This document shows positions 1 to 4,820 of a stretch of DNA of 7,506 bases, in pieces. The notes below the pieces were generated by a model that saw nothing but the letters and a program-made list of their open reading frames with translations, did no database searches and had not been told where the DNA came from. Within the stretch, counting starts at the first letter, position 1; each line of letters begins with the position of its first letter. The position numbers and the translations under genes are program-made. The stretch spans positions 1 through 7,506 of the forward strand of contig CACXDV010000182.1 in assembly GCA_902766585.1 (NCBI GenBank). The letters run 5' to 3'. Source of the stretch: an uncultured Ruminococcus sp. (GTDB lineage: Bacteria > Bacillota > Clostridia > Oscillospirales > Acutalibacteraceae).

Positions 1-149
1 CCCATTTCAGCAGCCCTTTTCAGCATATAATCAAGAGCCTCCTCAGCCTGCTCACTGCTCTCACAGGACACGGAACGTATTGATATAAGCTCATTCAGAT
101 CTTTTCTGATATCGGACATATAGTCCATTATCCTATCTCCGAAAGCCAT
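1..149 (-). CDS. M20-family metallopeptidase (Sapep/PepV-like dipeptidase), N-terminal fragment
   Basis: This is the first 49 codons of a minus-strand gene that runs off the left edge. The ATG at 149-147 is preceded by a strong AAGGAGG at 164-158 with 8 bases between, so the start is well supported. The fragment begins MAFGDRIMDYMSDIRKD, continues with LNELISIRSVS and ends in EALDYMLKRAAEMG. Hydrophobic-L-I-x-I-x-S-V-S followed by a helix of the form AL-Y-L-A-E-G is the typical opening of M20 zinc/manganese dipeptidases of the Sapep/PepV group, which cleave dipeptides in the cytoplasm. The metal ligands lie further on and are outside the window, so catalytic competence cannot be judged. It is the second gene of the operon led by the glycosyltransferase, 14 bases after that gene's stop codon. 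The family call rests on a short N-terminal resemblance only; another M20 subfamily is possible. Confidence 0.72.
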   Translation of the reverse strand, partial: MAFGDRIMDYMSDIRKDLNELISIRSVSCESSEQAEEALDYMLKRAAEM

Positions 150-157
150 TTATAACT

Positions 158-164
158 CCTCCTT
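158..164 (-). promoter_or_regulatory. Ribosome binding site overlapping the upstream stop codon
   Basis: AAGGAGG on the minus strand, ending 8 bases before the dipeptidase ATG at 149. Its first A is the last base of the TGA stop (166-164) of the glycosyltransferase. Ribosomes terminating on the first gene would therefore sit directly on the initiation site of the second, which suggests translational coupling. Confidence 0.8.
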
Positions 165-1132
165 CAAGCATTATCCTTTTTCTTATCGCGTGTCAGAACG
201 ACCTTATCAATAATAAACCTCGGACGTCCCTTCACCTCGCTGTATATCTTTCCGACATAGGTACCGACTGTGCCGATACAAAGCATCTGCAGTCCTCCGA
301 GGAACCAGACCGAGCACATTATAGATGCCCAGCCTGCAACACTGCTTCCCGTAAAAAAGGATACCAAGGCATATATAAAGAATAATATGCTGAGTAAACA
401 TATGATAATACCTATATTTGAAATAATCTTAAGTGGCTTAACGCTGAATGAGGTTATTCCGTCAACAGCAAAGCGCAGCATTTTGCTTAAAGGATATTTT
501 GATTCTCCCGCAAAGCGCTCATTTCTTTCATAATACACATAATCGCTCCTGAAGCCTATAAGCGGAACAATTCCTCTGAGGAAAAGATTGACCTCCTTAT
601 ATTCCGCAAGCGCATCGAGAGCCCTTTTTCCCATCAGACGATAATCCGCATGGTTATAAACTATTTCGACACCAAGCGCCGCCATGAATTTATAATAGCC
701 CTGTGCAGTACCTCTTTTGAAGGCAGTATCCTTTTCACGGCTGCTTCGTACACCGTAAACTATCTCACAGCCCTCATTGTACTTTTCGACAAACTGATCA
801 AGCACCTCGATATCATCCTGTAAATCAGCATCAAGCGATATAGCGCAGTCGCAGTATTCCTTTGCCGTCATCAGTCCTGCCAGAAGGGCATTCTGATGAC
901 CGCGGTTGCGGCTCAGTTTAACTCCTCCGACGAGCCTGTTTTCCTTTGAAAAGCCTTCTATTATCTCCCATGTCCTGTCCTTGCTGCCGTCATCAACAAA
1001 CAGCATACGGCTCTCCTTGCTTACCTTTCCTGATTTTATCATTTTATAGAGCTTAACTGTCAGTCTTTTGACGGTTTCAGGCAGCACAGCCTCCTCATTG
1101 TAGCAGGGTACTACCAAATATACAACAGGCAT
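164..1132 (-). CDS. GT2-family polyprenyl-phosphate glycosyltransferase (CsbB/GtrB/DPM1-like)
   Basis: Probably transfers a sugar from a nucleotide donor to undecaprenyl phosphate at the cytoplasmic face of the membrane. Numbered from the ATG at 1132 (322 residues), the GT-A domain opens with VVYLVVPCYNEE, has the nucleotide-binding FVDDGSKDRT (about 45-54), RNRGHQNALLAGL (about 76-88) and the metal-binding DAD in SLDADLQDD (about 99-107). It then has NHADYRLM and the acceptor-side ERFAGESKYPLSKM. Two hydrophobic spans follow (about 234-260 and 264-290), then the short tail GKIYSEVKGRPRF; this is the usual architecture and length of CsbB, GtrB and YkcC proteins. An in-frame ATG two codons earlier (1138) directly abuts the GGAGG at 1143-1139, leaving no spacing, whereas the ATG at 1132 has 6 bases, so 1132 is chosen. 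The sugar cannot be read from sequence. First gene of an operon with the M20 dipeptidase. It may pair with the YfhO-type protein at 2125-4776. Confidence 0.9.
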   Translation of the reverse strand: MPVVYLVVPCYNEEAVLPETVKRLTVKLYKMIKSGKVSKESRMLFVDDGSKDRTWEIIEGFSKENRLVGGVKLSRNRGHQNALLAGLMTAKEYCDCAISLDADLQDDIEVLDQFVEKYNEGCEIVYGVRSSREKDTAFKRGTAQGYYKFMAALGVEIVYNHADYRLMGKRALDALAEYKEVNLFLRGIVPLIGFRSDYVYYERNERFAGESKYPLSKMLRFAVDGITSFSVKPLKIISNIGIIICLLSILFFIYALVSFFTGSSVAGWASIMCSVWFLGGLQMLCIGTVGTYVGKIYSEVKGRPRFIIDKVVLTRDKKKDNA

Positions 1133-1138
1133 AAGCAT

Positions 1139-1143
1139 CCTCC
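1139..1143 (-). promoter_or_regulatory. Ribosome binding site that decides the glycosyltransferase start
   Basis: GGAGG on the minus strand. It touches the upstream ATG (1138) with no gap but lies 6 bases from the second in-frame ATG at 1132, which is the normal spacing. The protein should therefore begin MPVVYLVVP rather than two residues earlier. Confidence 0.75.
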
Positions 1144-1162
1144 GTTCATATCTAATATAATA

Positions 1163-1191
1163 ATTCTACCATAACAGAAAATTTATTTCAA
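1163..1191 (-). promoter_or_regulatory. SigA-type promoter of the glycosyltransferase-dipeptidase operon
   Basis: On the minus strand, TTGAAA (1191-1186), a 17-base spacer and TAGAAT (1168-1163), each hexamer one base off consensus. The -10 box is preceded by TGG, giving an extended TGnTAGAAT element. Transcription would start near 1156, leaving a leader of about 24 bases before the ATG at 1132. It lies just after the terminator of the preceding unit. Confidence 0.75.
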
Positions 1192-1193
1192 CG

Positions 1194-1231
1194 AAAAAAA
1201 TACAGCGGCAGCTCTGAAAACTGTCGCTGTA
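1194..1231 (-). terminator. Rho-independent terminator of the small membrane protein gene
   Basis: The 11-base arms TACAGCGGCAG (1201-1211) and CTGTCGCTGTA (1221-1231) pair with one G-U wobble around a 9-base loop. On the minus strand the hairpin is followed by seven T (1200-1194). It closes the unit at 1322-1471 and insulates the glycosyltransferase promoter immediately downstream. The outer stem TACAGCG/CGCTGTA is the same as in the terminator at 4783-4820. Confidence 0.85.
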
Positions 1232-1279
1232 TTATTATCTACCCCATCAAATTATTGAGTAATATACATAATTAATACA

Positions 1280-1293
1280 CTGCCCTATGGCAG
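1280..1293. other. Short hairpin in the trailer of the small membrane protein gene
   Basis: CTGCC (1280-1284), loop CTAT and GGCAG (1289-1293) form a 5-base-pair stem with no T-run on either side, so it is not a terminator by itself. It lies in the roughly 90-base stretch between the small gene's stop and its terminator, which holds nothing else I can name. It may stabilise the transcript end or be chance. Confidence 0.3.
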
Positions 1294-1321
1294 CCTTCCG
1301 ATCCTTTTTGTCACAGTAAAA

Positions 1322-1471
1322 TTATTGAATCGAGCTGTCAAGATAATGCTCCAATTCTTCTTCGTCTCTTCTTTGCTTCTCCTTGAAGATGAGAAACGCT
1401 GTAACAGCGGCAGTAACGGCAGCAACTCCGCCTATAACGGAAAGGAGTACTGTAAGCAACGATTTATTCAT
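1322..1471 (-). CDS. Small single-span membrane protein, 49 residues, unknown function
   Basis: I do not recognise a family. The ATG at 1471-1469 follows AAGGAGG (1485-1479) with 7 bases of spacing, and the frame ends at TAA (1324-1322). The protein opens MNKSLLTVLLSVIGG, has one hydrophobic span (about residues 5-29, rich in Val, Ala, Leu and Ile) and then a charged tail with FKEKQRRDEEELEHYLD. The basic cluster K30, K32, R34, R35 directly after the span predicts the C-terminus inside the cell and the N-terminus outside. The acidic helix after it (D36, E37-E39, E41) could bind a partner. The gene has its own consensus promoter (1505-1533) and terminator (1194-1231), so it appears to be an independent and well-transcribed unit. 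It is far too short to be a GtcA-type flippase, which has about four spans. Evidence that it is a real gene is good; its role is unknown. Confidence 0.8.
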   Translation of the reverse strand: MNKSLLTVLLSVIGGVAAVTAAVTAFLIFKEKQRRDEEELEHYLDSSIQ

Positions 1472-1504
1472 AGAGATACCTCCTTAATTAATTTCCATAA
1501 ACTG

Positions 1505-1533
1505 ATTATATACTATTATTTCAAAAATGTCAA
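1505..1533 (-). promoter_or_regulatory. Perfect consensus SigA promoter of the small membrane protein gene
   Basis: On the minus strand, TTGACA (1533-1528), exactly 17 bases, then TATAAT (1510-1505): both hexamers match consensus at every position. Transcription would start near 1498, giving a leader of about 27 bases with the AAGGAGG at its end. This is the best promoter in the window, better than that of rpsT. Confidence 0.88.
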
Positions 1534-1579
1534 TAATATTTCCGAAAATTTGTACAAAACTGTGCAGAAAAATATCATT

Positions 1580-1612
1580 AAAAAAGCAAAGAGCCGGATC
1601 TGAGTCCGACTC
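1580..1612 (-). terminator. Rho-independent terminator of rpsT
   Basis: GAGCCGGA (1591-1598) and TCCGACTC (1605-1612) pair over 8 bases with one G-U wobble around a 6-base loop. On the minus strand the stem is followed by TTTGC and then six T (1585-1580). It lies about 30 bases after the rpsT stop codon and ends that transcript before the next promoter. Confidence 0.82.
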
Positions 1613-1618
1613 CTGAAC

Positions 1619-1642
1619 AAGACCGGTTTATTTTTCGGTCTT
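1619..1642 (-). other. Stem-loop overlapping the rpsT stop codon
   Basis: AAGACCG (1619-1625) and CGGTCTT (1636-1642) are exact inverted 7-base arms around a 10-base A/T-rich loop. On the minus strand the first arm runs into the TAA stop (1643-1641), and no T-run follows. It stands in tandem with the terminator at 1580-1612 and probably protects the mRNA 3' end or backs up termination. Confidence 0.5.
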
Positions 1643-1901
1643 AAACACCTGCATTGAGCTTGCGAGCCAATGATGATTTCTTTCTGGCAGCGGTATTCTT
1701 CTTGATGATACCCTTTGCTGCAGCCTTGTCTATCTTCTTGATAGCAACACGAACAGCCTCCTGCTTACCCTCTGTATTGTTCTCAATAGCAGCATTAGCC
1801 TTCTTGATCTCAGTTCTCATTGCGCTTGTAAGGACCTTATTCTGAGCTGTCTTAGCAGCAGCAACCTTAACACGCTTCTTTGCTGATTTGATATTCGGCA
1901 T
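1641..1901 (-). CDS. rpsT: 30S ribosomal protein S20
   Basis: An 86-residue, strongly basic, alanine- and lysine-rich helical protein that opens MPNIKSAKKRVKVAAAKTAQ and contains VLTSAMRTEIKKA, IKKIDKAAAKGIIKKNTAARKKS and LARKLN. These are the hallmark segments of bacterial S20, and the length is normal for the family. S20 binds 16S rRNA early in small-subunit assembly and contacts the 5' domain and the helix 44 region. AGGAGG at 1914-1909 lies 7 bases before the ATG at 1901-1899. The gene is monocistronic here, with its own promoter (1937-1965) and terminator (1580-1612). The leader is only about 29 bases and shows no obvious autoregulatory structure. Confidence 0.98.
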   Translation of the reverse strand: MPNIKSAKKRVKVAAAKTAQNKVLTSAMRTEIKKANAAIENNTEGKQEAVRVAIKKIDKAAAKGIIKKNTAARKKSSLARKLNAGV

Positions 1902-1936
1902 ACTTACACCTCCTCGCTGATAGTTGCGTACAGCTT

Positions 1937-1965
1937 ATCTTATCATTATTTCGGAAAAAAAGCAA
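1937..1965 (-). promoter_or_regulatory. rpsT: SigA-type promoter of rpsT
   Basis: On the minus strand, TTGCTT (1965-1960), 17 bases, then TAAGAT (1942-1937), with TGA just before the -10 giving an extended element. Transcription would start near 1930. The -35 is only partly consensus, but the T-rich DNA upstream on the minus strand (1966-1990) could act as an UP-like element. Confidence 0.65.
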
Positions 1966-2047
1966 GTATTTTTTGAAATTTTTTTTGTTCTCTGCAAAAT
2001 AATATGAAATACTTCAGAGATAAAGCATTTTTTGTAACGATTTTATG

Positions 2048-2076
2048 TAGATTTTTCATCAATAATATGGTATAAT
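2048..2076 (+). promoter_or_regulatory. Extended -10 promoter of the YfhO-family gene
   Basis: A perfect TATAAT at 2071-2076 is preceded by TGG (2068-2070), making an extended TGnTATAAT. At 17 bases the -35 position reads TAGATT (2048-2053), with only three of six matches, so the promoter would depend on the extended -10. Start near 2083, with a leader of about 42 bases. A 5-base inverted repeat TTAGT/ACTAA (2080-2094) covers the predicted start point. Confidence 0.65.
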
Positions 2077-2124
2077 TTTTTAGTTGCTGACTAATTAATC
2101 ATTTTTTCATAAGGAGGCAATCTG

Positions 2125-4776
2125 ATGATACCGAAAGGCAATCTAAAAAGAAAGGAAAATCTCACCCTACAGACATTTCTATGGGGCGTGGGACTGAGCT
2201 TTCTTATCTTTCTGCCCTGGATCATCCTGAATAAAGGATATTTTTTCTTCTACGGAGATTTCAATGTTCAGCAGATACCCTTTTATCAGATGATCCATGA
2301 TTCAATTCTTGATGGAAATATCGGCTGGAGCTATACAACAGACCTCGGAGCAAATATTATCGGCTCATACAGCTTTTATAATATCGGCAGTCCGTTTTTC
2401 TGGATAACCCTGCTTTTTCCGAGCGCAGCCGTCCCCTATCTCATGGCTCCGCTGCTCATGCTGAAATTCGGCTTTGCGTCAATGGGGGCGTATCTTTTCC
2501 TGAGAAGATATGTAAACAATCAGATATATGCTATGTCCGGCGCGCTTCTCTATGCCTTTTCCGGATTCGGCATATACAATATCTTCTTCAACCATTTCCA
2601 TGAAGCAATGATAACCTTCCCGCTCATGCTCGCCGCGATGGATACCTTCATCTATGAGCGAAGAAAGGGCTATTTAGCATTTTCCGTTTTTGCGGCGGCA
2701 ATGGTAAACTATTATTTCTTCGCAGGACAGGCAGTATTTATTTTCATATACTGGTGCTTCCGCATGGCAACGGGAAGCTACAAAATGTCAATTCTTGAGT
2801 TCCTCAGAATGGCTATGGAAATAATTGTCGGCTTCCTTTGCGCGGGAGCAATACTTGTACCAAGCATTTTTGCAGTAGTACAGAATTCAAGACTTGATAA
2901 TTTCCCTCACGGCTGGGGCGCGATAGTCTACACAAACGAACAGCGCTATCTGCATATAATACTGTCCTTCTTCTTCCCGCCCGATATGCCGGCTTATGCG
3001 AACTTTACCCCCGATTCAAATGCAAAATGGGCAAGCGTTGCGGCATGGCTCCCGCTGTTCAGCATGGTCGGAGTATTCTCCTTCTACCGTCTGAATACGC
3101 ACAAATGGCTCAGAAAGCTGATACCGACACTTTTTGTCATGGCTATGGTACCAATACTGAACTGTATGTTCCAGCTCTTTAATGCGACATATTACGCAAG
3201 ATGGTTCTATATGCTGACTCTTATGCTTGCTATGGCGACCGTAATATCCCTCGACCATGACGAAACGGAATTCAAGCCCGCCCTTATCCGCACAACGATA
3301 ATTACCGGTGCGATCACCGCTCTTATCGGTCTTGTTCCTGAGGATTCCTTCACCAAAAAGGACTCTGACCATACTTTAGGTCTTGAAAAATACCCTGACC
3401 GCTTCTGGTGCTGGGTAGGCGTAGCCTTTGTCGGACTTACGGCGCTGACTATTCTGCTCTGCCTTCGCAAGAATGATAAGGTCTTCAAGTGTGCAACAGC
3501 CATTGCCCTATCCGTAATAATAGTCGGCTACGGCAATCTTCTTGTTGGCGTCGGCGTGGTAAACGCAAACTACAGAGATGATTTCCTCATAAACTATGCA
3601 CTCGGAAACAAGGGAGCCTTTGATGATGACCTCAAAGACCTCTACAGCGTCCGTTCAGACTATTATGAAGCCATGGATAATATGGGAATGTATTGGCAAA
3701 CGCCGACCATTCAGGCATTTCAGAGCATTGTCCCAGGCTCGGTAATGGACTTTTATCCGACAGTAGGAGTTGAAAGAAGCGTCGGCTCCCGTCCCGAGGT
3801 AAAATACTACGGACTGAGAAGCCTTCTGAATGTAAAATATCTTTTCGACTATAAGGACGACGGCAATCAGTTCAGGAATACACTTGACACCACCGAAATG
3901 CCCGGCTGGGAATATATTCTCGACAAGAATGACTATAAGGTTTATGAAAACAAATACTATATCCCCTATGGCTTCACCTATGATGAATATATTACCCGTG
4001 ACGAATACGATGCTGTTTCCGAATCAAACAGACATCTTCTCCTCCTCAAGGCAATGGTGCTCACAGACGAGCAGGCTGAAAAATACAGTGATATCCTTAA
4101 GCATCATATTGACATGACCGAATTCAGCTATACTGAAAATGCCTACTTCGATGACTGTGAGGAACGCAGAAAGAGGACCTGTTCATCGGTAAACTTTGAA
4201 AATAATCGTATCACTGCCGAATTTACCGCAGGCGATAAGGATGAGTTAGTATATTTCAGTATTCCCTATGAACCGGGCTGGAGCGCTGAGGTAAACGGCG
4301 AGCCGGTACAGATTGAAACTGTAAATATCGGCTTCATGGCTGTAAGGGTACCTAAGGGCAGAACCTCCGAAATAGTTTTCACATACAAAACACCCGGACT
4401 TGTACCCGGAATAGTGGTAACAATAGCCGGAGCGGTTCTTCTCACCGTATATATGATACTCTGGAAAAACCCGACCAAACGCAGAAGGATATATCTGAAT
4501 TATATCGAGGATGACACCTACAGACCTGATGTTCCCTATGATGAAGCATTATTCGAGGAATACGAGGACGAAAAAGCATTATTCCCGCTAACATCAAGGG
4601 TGCGCGTAAATGCTCCGCCATCTCAGGAGGAAGCTGAGGAAGCCGTCAGCGATGATCATGCTATGCCCGATGAGAACACTCAGGAGGACATGGCTGAAAT
4701 AAGCAATGGCTCCGAAGAGGCTTCTCAGGATGAAGAAAACTCTTCCGATACAGCAGAAGAAACCAAAAACGAATAA
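2125..4776 (+). CDS. YfhO-family GT-C fold membrane glycosyltransferase
   Basis: An 883-residue polytopic membrane protein. AAGGAGG at 2111-2117 lies 7 bases before the ATG. About 12-13 hydrophobic spans fill residues 15-480, starting at about 15-36, with a lone final span at about 758-780. The first outside loop carries YGDFNVQQIPFY with D45, placed where GT-C enzymes keep a catalytic acidic residue. Other family-like segments are FFNHFHEAMITFPLMLAAMD (154-173) and FNATYYARWFYML (352-364). Residues 480-757 form a large outside domain ending in a beta-rich module with SIPYEPGWSAEVNGEPVQ and VRVPKG, characteristic of YfhO proteins. In B. subtilis YfhO is proposed to transfer GlcNAc from undecaprenyl phosphate, loaded by CsbB, to lipoteichoic acid; substrate and acceptor here are unknown. 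Odd feature: after KRRR (785-788) comes a cytoplasmic tail of about 95 residues whose last 53 hold 20 Asp/Glu and one Lys. It is transcribed alone, with a promoter upstream and a terminator at 4783-4820. Confidence 0.85.
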   Translation: MIPKGNLKRKENLTLQTFLWGVGLSFLIFLPWIILNKGYFFFYGDFNVQQIPFYQMIHDSILDGNIGWSYTTDLGANIIGSYSFYNIGSPFFWITLLFPSAAVPYLMAPLLMLKFGFASMGAYLFLRRYVNNQIYAMSGALLYAFSGFGIYNIFFNHFHEAMITFPLMLAAMDTFIYERRKGYLAFSVFAAAMVNYYFFAGQAVFIFIYWCFRMATGSYKMSILEFLRMAMEIIVGFLCAGAILVPSIFAVVQNSRLDNFPHGWGAIVYTNEQRYLHIILSFFFPPDMPAYANFTPDSNAKWASVAAWLPLFSMVGVFSFYRLNTHKWLRKLIPTLFVMAMVPILNCMFQLFNATYYARWFYMLTLMLAMATVISLDHDETEFKPALIRTTIITGAITALIGLVPEDSFTKKDSDHTLGLEKYPDRFWCWVGVAFVGLTALTILLCLRKNDKVFKCATAIALSVIIVGYGNLLVGVGVVNANYRDDFLINYALGNKGAFDDDLKDLYSVRSDYYEAMDNMGMYWQTPTIQAFQSIVPGSVMDFYPTVGVERSVGSRPEVKYYGLRSLLNVKYLFDYKDDGNQFRNTLDTTEMPGWEYILDKNDYKVYENKYYIPYGFTYDEYITRDEYDAVSESNRHLLLLKAMVLTDEQAEKYSDILKHHIDMTEFSYTENAYFDDCEERRKRTCSSVNFENNRITAEFTAGDKDELVYFSIPYEPGWSAEVNGEPVQIETVNIGFMAVRVPKGRTSEIVFTYKTPGLVPGIVVTIAGAVLLTVYMILWKNPTKRRRIYLNYIEDDTYRPDVPYDEALFEEYEDEKALFPLTSRVRVNAPPSQEEAEEAVSDDHAMPDENTQEDMAEISNGSEEASQDEENSSDTAEETKNE

Positions 4777-4782
4777 AAAATT

Positions 4783-4820
4783 TACAGCGTCCGCTTTTAA
4801 TAGCAGACGCTGTATTTTTT
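4783..4820. terminator. Bidirectional terminator between convergent genes
   Basis: TACAGCGTC (4783-4791) and GACGCTGTA (4806-4814) form a 9-base-pair stem, continued by GC/GC after one mismatch. The plus strand has six T directly after it (4815-4820), ending the YfhO-family transcript. On the minus strand the A-run at 4775-4780 reads as T, so the hairpin also ends the GGDEF/EAL gene, whose TAA (4821-4819) lies at the edge of the T-run. Only 42 bases separate the two stop codons. Confidence 0.9.

Larger units (their letters stand above)
1902..2124. other. Divergent intergenic region between rpsT and the YfhO-family gene
   Basis: 223 bases of very A/T-rich DNA holding the rpsT promoter on one strand and the YfhO-family promoter on the other. 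The two predicted start points are about 150 bases apart. Between them lie two inverted repeats: AAGTATTT (1964-1971) with AAATACTT (2007-2014), and TCTCTG (1989-1994) with CAGAGA (2015-2020). These could be operator halves or chance in such skewed sequence. No small gene with a ribosome binding site was found here, and no known riboswitch was recognised. Confidence 0.5.

Noticed and set aside
1249..1328. Direct repeat AAATTATTGA at 1249-1258 and 1319-1328
   Set aside because: Ten bases of A/T-rich sequence repeated once, without target-site context, further copies or flanking similarity; chance is the simplest explanation.
1325..1603. Plus-strand open frame of 92 codons
   Set aside because: It runs antisense to the small membrane protein gene and through its promoter and the rpsT terminator. 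It has no ribosome binding site, and its composition is that of A/T-rich noncoding DNA.
1654..1845. Plus-strand frame of 63 codons that reads like a hydrophobic membrane peptide
   Set aside because: It is exactly antisense to rpsT. Antisense of lysine- and alanine-rich codons naturally gives Leu, Phe, Ala and Ser, and no ribosome binding site precedes it.
1902..2124. Possible riboswitch or ribosomal-protein leader
   Set aside because: The predicted leaders are only about 29 bases (rpsT) and 42 bases (YfhO-family gene), too short for a known riboswitch, and no leader terminator is present.
3016..3503. Two minus-strand open frames of about 100-120 codons inside the YfhO-family gene
   Set aside because: Both are shadows of a well-supported membrane protein frame, lack ribosome binding sites and show no recognisable domain.
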